Part shown: positions 56,284 to 64,000 of the stretch, piece after piece
Layout: every line of letters begins with the position of its first letter
How positions within the stretch are numbered: position 1 is the first letter of the stretch
Source of the DNA: Blastobasis lacticolella
Lineage: Eukaryota > Arthropoda > Insecta > Lepidoptera > Blastobasidae
Assembly: GCA_905147135.1 (NCBI GenBank)
Contig: LR990051.1
Span: 17,079,115 to 17,143,114 of the forward strand
Reading direction: 5' to 3'
DNA: 64,000 nucleotides
Program-made: the position numbers and the translations under genes
Notes under the pieces: generated by a model
Told to the model about the DNA's origin: nothing
The model's database searches: none
Seen by the model: only the letters and a program-made list of their open reading frames with translations

Positions 56284-57735
56284 GGTAAAGAAACATTTAA
56301 TTAGGAATCCAAATAAAAGACTGATTCGGAAGTATAAGTTTTAATAAAAGTTTATATAATTAAATAATAGCATTGTCAGTAGTTATACTAGCACAGTGTT
56401 AGAATCATATGATGTGAGCATTAATCTTTAAATACAATATAGCTTACTCCAGTACAATACAATTTGCTCTATCCAAAAGATGGGGGATGCTATTTGGTTT
56501 GTACGGACAATAGTTCAATTCTTCCCCTGTATTGAAATATTTTCCGTACAGTAATGAGGATGTACGCGTTTACATATTTATTTCGGTGACAATATTATCC
56601 TTACATACAATAATCCTTACAATGATTACCGACGTGCTTGTGCGTAGCAAAAGGTTTTGGTCGAAGCGCTCAGAGAGTCGTGCCATTGAACCCTTATATT
56701 AAATTTAAATATTTAATCGTAAAGATGTGTAAATTTCCCCTGTTTACACACCCGAATGGATACAAGAAATAGAACATCTAAATAGTAAAACAATTGTCGC
56801 CTGACTTAGATTTACAATTCTCGTAGAATAGAAATGAAAGCTAGAACATTCACTCGTTAAATTAAAGCTAGAAAGTCTTAATAGTAGAAAGCGACATCGA
56901 AGTTCCCAGTTTGCCGAGTCAGCGTGTCAACCCTCATTCAGATCACTCCACGGAGGAGATGGTCCCCATAACTAAACTCTAATTACTACATCGCTTACTC
57001 TGAGTAAAGATAAATCTAAGGCAGAAATTACGAAATCTAGCCGTCACTCTAGAAAAACAAGAAATAATTTATAGTAAATATACTTCTATGTTACTTAAGA
57101 ATAGGTATTTAATAATCGACTTTAAACTACTTAACTACAAATTGCCAAAAAGCATTTTCCTCTAATGCTAAAAAAGCTAAAATATTTCCCCTATTCTAGA
57201 TAACTTACTATCTACGTATTATATCGTTGAATTGTGCTCTACTCTTAAATTGTGAATCAATTTTTAAACTATAAATTTGAATAGAATAGTTTTAAAGTGA
57301 ACTGCTTTTTAATACACTATTTATTAATTATAATATTTAGCTTAATGTATATAATGAAATTTATTAGTTGAATGAAATGCATAAGTAAGTAGATTTAATG
57401 AGCTTTTGATTTAAGAGGCACTTTTAAGTGACTTTTGTATGTTTTATTATGACAGATACACAGTGCACGATAATTATTGCTATTTAAGTAGTCTTAATAT
57501 CATTTTGAAAGCTTAATTTTATCTTAATTATATTTTTATACGACAGGTAAATTTTATCACAAATATTGTAAATGTTTGGACTGAGTATTATAATCAATAC
57601 TTTAATATTTTTATTCGGCATGTGATACAGACTTGACGTCATTTATAAATACTTTGAAAGCTTTTTGAATAGCGTTACTCATAAAATTGTTTCGTTTATA
57701 TCAACTACGACTTTTCCTCTTCTAAATGTAATAGG
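56284..57735. other. AT-rich unique sequence, possible extended 3' UTR
   Basis: Directly downstream (minus strand) of the membrane-protein stop codon. It is free of recognisable repeats, unlike most of the window, so it may be a long 3' untranslated region. There is no direct evidence of transcription. Confidence 0.3.
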
Positions 57736-57741
57736 TTTATT
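57736..57741 (-). terminator. Candidate polyadenylation signal AATAAA
   Basis: AATAAA on the minus strand, 68 nt past the stop codon of the membrane-protein gene. Other AATAAA or ATTAAA signals occur further downstream, so the used site is unknown. Confidence 0.35.
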
Positions 57742-57808
57742 TTTTATCTTGAATATTTGTGAAATTTGTAACAGCCAAGTTCGTTGAGTTAGAACAATTT
57801 TTTCTTGC

Positions 57809-57936
57809 TTAAGAATCAGGTGGTCTAATCTCAACGGTAACTGACGTTGGTCCTGGTGCGGTAGGCGAGCGAAGAGTGGCCGATCGCAGAGATGTTGCAG
57901 AATGGCCACTACTGCCTCTAGAACCTCGTCTGGACC
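57809..57936 (-). CDS. Terminal exon of membrane protein: Ser/Arg/Pro-rich C-terminus
   Basis: Preceded on the minus strand by the acceptor TTTTCCAG. Phase 1 entry: the leading GG completes a Gly codon with the G left by the previous exon. It then encodes SRRGSRGSSGHSATSLRSA and a C-terminal TSVTVEIRPPDS, with a TAA stop at 57809-57811. It repeats the RRGSR motif of the preceding exon, a basic PKA-like context. The last three residues do not make a class I PDZ ligand. Another frame across this region is longer but breaks the phase chain and is rejected. Function unknown. Confidence 0.8.
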
Positions 57937-58755
57937 CTGGAAAATTTCAACACATCCAGATTAAGGAACAAGTGAACCATTATTATGCATCCAAAATTTG
58001 TTTCTCAAGGCAAAGCGTGATTCTAATTTTATCGTACGATGTTCTAAATATCTGGAAAGTTATATGCTGAAGTCGCAATGCATTCCTTGGCAGAAAATAT
58101 TATAAAAGTAATTTCTAAATGTTATGGATCACTGTAAAAGGGAGTTCTACATAACTGCCAAATGGAAGATCTTCCCATAAATTGATAGTTCTACATAGAT
58201 TTTCATGCAAAATCTTTGGTTTGGATAATTTTAATAAATTACAGGTTTTGACATATGTCATGACGGTAATTTCACTAAAATCACAGACTGTTAAGAGAAT
58301 TAGCGAAGAGAAACTCTACTTTATAATTATTATGTACATGACTTTGAGGCAAGACTCATTAAATATCAATTGTATTTAAAATATTATTGAAAACAGGTAG
58401 GTATGTCATGCGACTTTAACAATTTTGTATAATGAATCTGTCAAGTGGAAAGCATAGCAAAATAGATTTGTTATCATAAAATTGTGATATGTGTAAAATG
58501 AAGAATGACGTAGATGCTGCAGGTTACAAAATAGCTCATGGTTCTAATTATCTTTCGAATTTGTGTTATAGGCTTACCAATTCTATATGCCAATAATACT
58601 CTAATTGATACAGTTGATTGAAACAAGTACCTAATTAAAGCAGAAAGTTACAATGTAAGTTTAAAATTTTGGTTTGAGTACAATTTTGAATTTTGATGAT
58701 TGCAGGTCGGCTGAAGCACATACTTCATTCTTAACAAAAGCTAGGTGAAATCAAT

Positions 58756-59115
58756 GTGTATCTGCAAACGAAGCAAAATGATTTTCTTTCCAATAACCTG
58801 AGGGCTTTCGGTGTAGCTGATGGCTTTGCTGATGGCGTGCTGGTACATGGAATGAATGTTAAAATCAATGATGAAGTTCACATTTATAAGGATATAATTT
58901 CATCACAATCAGGATACCATAATGAAGAAGAGACGACCACAACTACTGAAGGAGAAAATTTAGACATTAATAAAAAAAGATGTAAAACAACCAGTAAGAA
59001 ACCTGTTTCATTACAGAACAGTCAAGCTTATAGAGGAAGGCAAACTGAAAACAAATATCAGAGAAAAAGAAGTAGATATAGGAGAAAGTGTTGTAGCAAA
59101 ATTTGTGTAATGTAA
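58756..59115 (+). CDS. Hypothetical 119-codon ORF inside the intron
   Basis: A plus-strand frame (opposite to the host gene) encoding FGVADGFADGVLVHGMNVK, an acidic/Thr run HNEEETTTTTEGEN and a basic end RKRSRYRRKCCSK. No family is recognised and composition is biased. It lies in an intron of the minus-strand gene. A chance frame or a transposon remnant is as likely as a gene. Confidence 0.2.
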   Translation: MYLQTKQNDFLSNNLRAFGVADGFADGVLVHGMNVKINDEVHIYKDIISSQSGYHNEEETTTTTEGENLDINKKRCKTTSKKPVSLQNSQAYRGRQTENKYQRKRSRYRRKCCSKICVM

Positions 59116-59278
59116 CAAACACTTATCTGTTGTTATTAGTAAAAATTTAGAATTTATTGTTTCTTTTTAAAAATATGGAAGTACTAATACTAGTACTGAT
59201 GACTTTATAAAATAGATTTCAATCCATAGACACCAATAGACATTCAGAAAGTAAATAATTACTGTTGTGGAACTATAC

Positions 59279-59363
59279 CTGGATTCGGAGAATGAGGTCT
59301 TAGCTCCTGTTGACTAGCTTGCCTTGATGGTGGACGCATGCTCACTCGAGAGCCACGGCGATC
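59279..59363 (-). CDS. Penultimate exon of membrane protein: cytoplasmic tail
   Basis: Bounded by ATTTCAG (59364-59370) and donor GTATAG (59278-59273). Enters in phase 0 and leaves in phase 1; 85 nt. Encodes DRRGSRVSMRPPSRQAS and QQELRPHSPNP. Rich in Arg, Ser, Pro and Gln and probably unstructured, with an RRGS site like that of the last exon. The immediately preceding intron sequence contains the 45-bp hairpin at 59402-59525. Confidence 0.82.
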
Positions 59364-59401
59364 CTGAAATTAGTATGGTATTTTTAAATTTTCGTGGCTA
59401 T

Positions 59402-59525
59402 TCACTACACTTTCATCGCACATATTATCGGGTTTATTACCACGGTCTACTCGTGACCATAACGCATGCAAACAATACTAACCATGGTAACAAACCCGAT
59501 AACATGTACAATGAAAGTGTAGTAA
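59402..59525 (-). other. Long intronic hairpin, wobble-paired only on the gene strand
   Basis: Arms 59402-59446 and 59481-59525 (45 positions) enclose a 34-base loop. 39 positions are Watson-Crick; the other six (59403, 59417, 59419, 59424, 59436, 59443) are C/A or A/C on the plus strand, hence G.U or U.G on the minus strand, the strand transcribed for the host gene. Its lower end lies 36 nt from the AG of the 3' splice site at 59364-59365. A foldback MITE, a microRNA-like precursor or a splicing-related structure are possible. Confidence 0.85.
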
Positions 59526-59799
59526 GGTATTGTATGCTGCTGTGAGACGTGAGCCTTCTAGAGCGGCACAAGTAGAGGCCGCGCGTCACGGAAATGTAGA
59601 CGCTGCGGTGCATTTTGATGTTTAATAAAAATACTTCGTCCGAAATGACCTCATTCACGACCATTCATTAAAATTCAAATTCAACTTGTTTACTTCGGAC
59701 GTATCCATAGTTTTTAGTAGTAAATTACATTTCTTATATTATGGATGATATTGTTATATAAAATAAACGTAACGAGTACATCCGTGTTTGCCTTGACGT
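59526..59799. other. Intron sequence
   Basis: Nothing recognised. Confidence 0.45.
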
Positions 59800-60075
59800 G
59801 AGGGATATCCCAGATAAGATTGTGGAGGCTCTTCTGGTTTAGTCACGTGTTACGTTAGCCTCAAGGATACGTGGGAAATAGGTGCTTGAATCTGCCGGTA
59901 TCAGGAAAGCGGCCCAAGAAGCGATTGATTGACATCACTGAGTCGAATGCGAGAGCCAACGGCTTACGACGAGAGGATGCCGAAAACCGGGCGAAGTGGA
60001 GAAGAATGAGTAGCAAAGCGGACCCTGGCAGAGGTCGAGATAGCCGCTAGGACGATGATTATGATGATGATGTTA
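59800..60075 (+). mobile_element. RTE-like LINE 3' end fragment in the intron
   Basis: One open stretch reads VGNRCLNLPVSGKRPKKRL, NARANGLRREDAENRAKWR and RMSSKADPGRGRDSR, then a stop and a GATGATTATGATGATGATG tail. The region before it is broken. The C-terminal block ending in ADP and a basic tail is typical of an insect LINE family distinct from the GEAYAQQW-type RTE tails elsewhere here. Antisense to the host gene. Confidence 0.75.
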
Positions 60076-60350
60076 TACAAAATAAAATAACTTAGTTTTA
60101 ATAATTTTAACATGTAGATAGGCACCATTTGTGCAATGGTGAGTTCCACCTAACCATAGTTTAGTTTTTATTAATTCTCAAAGATACAATTTTCACATAA
60201 AATTATTACATAAAATATAAAAGTATGTATCAAGATAGTCATTTTTATATAAATACCCTATTGGTATTCATTACTATCATTTAAGTAAATTTATATGTCA
60301 TTAACAATGCACCAACAATTATTGACATAAATAAAATTATAAATAGGGTA

Positions 60351-60537
60351 CAGTCGAGTTCATTAATACGTGAGCATTGCCAAGGCTTCAAATACAAATG
60401 TACATGGAAGGGTACTTATATATATGAGCAGATGTACATATGTTTGATTGATGAATCTGCTCAGATATATAAGTACCCTTCCATGTACATTTATATTTGA
60501 AGCCTTGGTAATGCTCACATATTAATGAACTCGACTG
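60351..60537. mobile_element. Palindromic Tc1/mariner-like MITE
   Basis: Two 83-bp arms (60351-60433 and 60455-60537) match as inverted repeats at 79 positions around a 21-bp centre. Ends are CAGTCGAG...CTCGACTG flanked by TA on both sides (60349-60350 and 60538-60539), the target duplication of Tc1/mariner elements. No ORF. Inserted in the intron between exons ending at 61736 and starting at 59363. Confidence 0.9.
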
Positions 60538-60580
60538 TACCTACTTAAATTACAAATATAAACATAACAATAAACACGAT

Positions 60581-61260
60581 CTAGATGGTGATGGCGCCGC
60601 CGCAGAACGGGGCCACTAGAGATGCGCTGCGCTGTCTCATGATCGCTACAAAGCCGCGAACATCCCTGACGCACTGCAACGACATCATCAGCATCCTAAA
60701 TGCATTATTATACTGCAGTCGCAGGTCGCTAAGTGAAATTGGCCCACAGACTGCCCGTTTAAAAGACTGACAGTATGATTTTAATAACGTCAGTTTCACT
60801 GGCTCACTACAGACACGCAAACCTGCGGGCCAACATGTTGCAACGGACAGTCAGTGCCTGCGCTCTCGATGTCGCAGTCGTCTTTTAAGTCCTTGGTGAC
60901 CCAGTGACCCATGTACTTAAACTTGCTAACCCTGCAAAGGGGTGTGCCGCAGAGCAAGACATTTAGTATTTCCACATACCTATGTGTGCTTGACTTAAAC
61001 ATCAGTTCGCTCTTCTTAGCATTGTAATTTAGTAGCTGGGCCACTGCATAGCACTCACATACAGACAGGTCAACATGGCAACCGACGCCAGTGCTGCTGA
61101 GCTCACAGATTCATATAGGTTCACGTTAAAGAGGCGCGGCGAGCTCAACCCACCTTGCCTCACCCCGCACTGCAACCTGTACACTTCCGAGTGCGCCCCA
61201 CTTCACGAGATTACGCTGATTACTGAACCAATATCTTAAAATATAAACAGTTTCAGGGGG
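60581..61260 (-). pseudogene. LINE reverse transcriptase fragment lacking the catalytic xADD block
   Basis: Minus strand reads TVYILRYWFSNQRNLVKWG, a degraded VRQGG box (VRGEARWVELAAPLFNVNLY), then ELSSTGVGCHVDLSVCECYA, NYNAKKSELMFKSSTHRY, VSKFKYMGHWVTKDLKDDCD, CSEPVKLTLLKSYCQSF and RLQYNNAFRMLM, in shifting frames. The order is that of an insect LINE RT. The region that should hold the (Y/F)xDD motif, between GCHVD and CECYA, is missing while the frame stays open across the joint. Same orientation as the host gene. Confidence 0.8.
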
Positions 61261-61735
61261 AATGCAGCTCCACATTGCAGTTTGTTCCCATTTCTCTTTA
61301 TTTTTCATAAAAAAAAGTTGGTCCATAACACATAATAGTGTACCAAATCTTAATTTGTCTGCATTAACGTCCTTATGTCTGTATTTCTCGTTCTAGGGAT
61401 TGAGTTACCGTCAAAGGTTTTCTGTGTTACCGGCTTGATATACGGACCCATATCGCCGGGTTAGTACCGGAGCCGGTGTCCCAAAAACCAAATCACATTT
61501 TTTATAATACACGCTTTTACGGTTAAATATGATGTTTATTAATTTAATTTTCCCAGTACGCATATTCACCAAGATTTTGGTTTATGGGTGAATGTGCCCT
61601 GATGAGTAGCATACTATAACGCCGAAAGCAGCCGTGCGTTTTTTAATAAATAATACTTGTGTTTACTACGTAAGGTTGTGTTTTCGTAATATTTTTATGA
61701 TGGTTTTAATCATCGTCCACTATTTCAGTACCCAC

Positions 61736-61832
61736 CTGTGAATGCAGTAGTTTCGAGTCTCGCAGCAGTGAGACGTTCATCAGCCGTGGGTTCGGAGTGT
61801 TGAAAATCGTCCGGTTCTCTCTCCATCTCGCC
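61736..61832 (-). CDS. Cytoplasmic-tail exon of membrane protein
   Basis: Preceded by TATTTCAG and followed by donor GTGGGT; 97 nt. Its first G completes an Arg codon (AG from the upstream exon). It encodes ARWRENRTIFNTPNPRLM and NVSLLRDSKLLHSQ and leaves in phase 0. A second open frame exists (starting EMEREPDDFQH), but it does not fit the phase of either neighbour and is rejected. The basic start directly after the transmembrane segment fits a cytoplasmic stop-transfer region. Confidence 0.83.
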
Positions 61833-62221
61833 CTGAAATATATGAAAATATTTGTAAGTTTTAATTTTAAATTACAAATAATATTTGTTTATTTATTTAA
61901 CAATTTCTTGGACTTAATAAATTAATTAGAAGATAATGCCTTACAAGCACTACTAATTACGTTTATAGAAAAAAAAGTACAAATATATAAAATTATTTCT
62001 GTCTATAATTGTAACAAGGCCCATTTATTGTCCAATTCATCGTAAATTATTATTTGCATTAGATTACATGTTATTACCACTGCTTATTACTTGTAATTCG
62101 ATATAATTCAAAATATTTATTTCGGACATATACATAGTTTGTGTTTGTAATATTAATACTAATAATACTGTAGTTTTTGTTAGAAATACTGTTCTAATAA
62201 CAAAAAGCAAAAAATATTCAC
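61833..62221. other. Short intron
   Basis: AT-rich intron between the transmembrane and first tail exons; no repeat recognised. Confidence 0.7.
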
Positions 62222-62336
62222 CTGCTAAAAAGCCGCAGCACAACACATATGATCACGAACATGAGAGCCATGGCCACGAGGATACCAATCATTGCCGGGT
62301 CCAAAGTCTTCAGGGATTCTACTTTTTGTTTTTCCG
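62222..62336 (-). CDS. Transmembrane exon of a single-pass membrane protein
   Basis: Preceded by TTTTCAG and followed by donor GTGAAT; 115 nt, entering in phase 1 and leaving in phase 2. Encodes EKQKVESLKTLDP, then an uninterrupted hydrophobic segment of about 20 residues (AMIGILVAMALMFVIICVVL), then RLFS and, with the next exon, RARWR. The positive residues after the helix predict a type I topology with the remaining 107 residues in the cytoplasm. The N-terminal, presumably extracellular, part lies in exons beyond the window's right edge. I do not recognise the gene; an adhesion molecule or receptor (for example cadherin-like) is possible but unproved. Confidence 0.85.
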
Positions 62337-62548
62337 CTGAAAATAATAATGGAATTGTCTTTAATTTTTATAATATTTCACATACTCGTATTATTTGCCA
62401 CTGGAAAAATAACAAATAATCAAAAGGTAGATTAAATAATATCCGGGTATTTTCCGTAACTCAAGCAACTTGCGCCTCTTGTACGTGGTAATCAATCAAT
62501 CAATTTAATCATAAGGTAAGCTACTGCGGCAATCAATGAGCTAATAAA

Positions 62549-62592
62549 TAATCATCTTGGCGTCAATAAATCTAGGTCTCTCGCACGGGGTC
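62549..62592 (-). repeat. SINE-B scrap
   Basis: ATAATCATCTTGGCGTCAAT and CTCTCGCACGGGGTCC only. Confidence 0.55.
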
Positions 62593-63192
62593 CATTTCAT
62601 TTTATTTTCAAATTTCGTTAGTATCAAATGTTAAAAATTTTAAAAAGACGTGGTAGACAACATATTCGTTCATTGCAGTTGTTACCCAGAGGTATTAACA
62701 ATTGGAAAATGATCTTTAGGGTCTTAATTATTACTGGTTGTTGGTACCACATTGTAGAACATTTTTGATCCCACTGTCATGTGAGGTATCACTAAGCCGG
62801 TTGGGCTAATGAACTGTTGAAAGCAGGCAGAAGGAAGTAGAAATTTCCTGATTATTTTCGTACTAGTGCGCCCGTGCGCTAGTTAAAGAGAATTATCTCA
62901 GGAAAACGGAAAGAACCAAAAGCTGAGATAACTATGCGGAAGAAAAAGAAAGCGAAATAGGAAAAAGAGAAGTTATCATCATTGATGCAGCAAACCAAGA
63001 TTAGTCTTTATGTTATTCTAGGACCATCAAGTCAGCTCACATTCCATGACGTACCTAACTTTTTAAGAGAAAATTGTTTTACAAATTGATTGTTGTTCGT
63101 TAATGGTGAATATTCACAAATTAATTATCATTCATTTATTTTATGAATTTTCCGAATGATATTTCCGTTTTGACCAAGACCAATATAGGGTT
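62593..63192. other. Probable upstream intron sequence
   Basis: No exon with plausible splice sites on the minus strand was found here. Confidence 0.4.
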
Positions 63193-63450
63193 TGGCCGTG
63201 TGGTGTCCGGCAGAGCAGAATAGCACCAACCCCTTACACTCATGGGTGTCGTACAAGGCGACTAATGTTTTCGAGGCGAAAGATCAAGAGTCTCCGTAGT
63301 CTGGAAAATGGGCAATAGCATTTTCCATTGTTATATTTAAATACTGCGATCTCCAACCCGCCTGCCAAGCGTGGAGATTATTGCAATAACCTCCCCTTTC
63401 GTGGGAGAGGCCCTAATTCCTGCAGTGGACTGGTACGGGCTGTGATGATG
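63193..63450 (+). repeat. Rep-D, full length
   Basis: GTGTGGTGTCCGGCAGAGCA, CACCAACCCCTTACACTCAT, GGCGACTAATGTTTTCGAGG, GCCAAGCGTGGAGATTATTG, CCTGCAGTGGACTGG and GTGATGATGA. Confidence 0.87.
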
Positions 63451-63589
63451 AACCATATACCTACTGTTGGATAGGGAAAATAAATTTATTTAATATACAC
63501 TCAATTAAATAACAGATGAGAGTAGATTATCTTCATGTCAACCCCATAGAAGGACCAGAGGGAGAGTAATTATTTATTTATTTTGTTAT

Positions 63590-63815
63590 TTTTTTATGTC
63601 ATACGGTAGGCAAACAGGCAAGCGAGCCACCTGATGGAAAGTGGTCATCACTGCCTATAGACATTAGCAAAACCAAGAGCATCGCTAATGCGCTGCCCAC
63701 CTCTATTAATGAAAGGAATATGTAAGGAAATATATATATAAGGAAAATGCCTCTCCACTGCCAAAGCCACGGTTTCCCAAATCCCCACCCCATGGAGCAC
63801 TGGAAACCTTACTCG
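63590..63815 (-). repeat. SINE-C, long form
   Basis: Reverse copy: ACGGTAGGCAAACAGGCAAG, GCCACCTGATGGAAAGTGG, TGCCTATAGACATTAGCAA, GCCAAAGCCACGGTTTCCC. Longest match to 52325-52523. Confidence 0.83.
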
Positions 63816-64000
63816 CCGGCAGAAACACAATACTATTTAAAAAAGTATTGTTTAGCTGCGGTATTCTGTAAGGTGGAGGTACTTGCCCAGTCGGGCGGCT
63901 CCTATTCGAACGGGATACCCCGCTATGCCCTACCTCTCTTAATTAATCTCTTAATTGAGTAATACTCTTTCTAAGATAAGTATATAGTTTCTTTGGGAAA

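Noticed and set aside
57679..57909. 76-codon minus-strand ORF over the last exon
   Set aside because: It is in a different frame from the phase-consistent exon and extends into AT-rich 3' sequence; treated as a shadow.
59369..59375. TACTAAT as branch point beside the hairpin
   Set aside because: Its branch adenosine would be only about 7 nt from the exon, too close for normal splicing.
61736..61832. Alternative frame EMEREPDDFQH... in the tail exon
   Set aside because: It looks protein-like, but the upstream exon ends with two bases of a codon and the downstream exon starts in phase 0; only the ARWRENRTIF frame fits both.
1..64000. CRISPR arrays, operons, ribosome binding sites or prokaryotic systems
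   Set aside because: No regularly spaced repeats of that kind; introns, SINEs, LINEs and Helitrons show the DNA is from an animal nuclear genome.
1..64000. LTR retrotransposons or endogenous viral genes
   Set aside because: No gag, protease, integrase or envelope-like reading frame and no long direct terminal repeats were seen.

Overview
The window looks like nuclear DNA of a moth or butterfly (Lepidoptera). It is AT-rich, has no long host ORF, and is packed with small dispersed repeats that match lepidopteran repeats as I know them: non-autonomous Helitrons (A|TC...CTAG|T ends), RTE-type LINE 3' ends with GATGAT tails, and two tRNA-derived SINE families. The order is inferred from these repeats; no species is claimed.

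Layout. 1-1.3 kb: a hairpin and three LINE-tail-like repeats. 1.27-5.32 kb (minus): a nearly complete but broken non-LTR retrotransposon (CR1/Daphne-like). Its ORF1 carries 38-residue Ala-rich tandem repeats followed by an SGNH-hydrolase-like (esterase) domain; its ORF2 has an apurinic-like endonuclease and a reverse transcriptase. 5.4-6.5 kb (plus): a 5'-truncated Jockey-type reverse transcriptase pseudogene ending in an A10 tail. 6.5-56 kb: about 50 kb of apparently intergenic DNA. It contains at least 15 copies or fragments of one tRNA-derived SINE (called SINE-B here), three copies of a tRNA-Gly-like SINE (SINE-A), many copies of a third short family (SINE-C, marked by a CATCAGGTGG-like motif), a 258-bp family (Rep-D), RTE LINE tails, five Helitron candidates, two nested insertions and one possible isolated exon (13.1 kb).

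57.8-62.3 kb (minus): the only well-supported host gene. Four exons with GT-AG junctions and fully consistent phases encode the C-terminal part of a single-pass membrane protein: a transmembrane helix, then a basic cytoplasmic tail of about 107 residues with two RRGSR motifs. Upstream exons should lie beyond the right edge. Its second intron here holds a transposon graveyard: a palindromic Tc1/mariner-like MITE, two LINE fragments, and a 45-bp hairpin. The hairpin pairs throughout, with G.U wobbles, only on the transcribed strand and lies just upstream of a 3' splice site.

Apart from that gene, no functional pathway is encoded here. The main biology is transposon history plus possible non-coding structure in the gene's intron.
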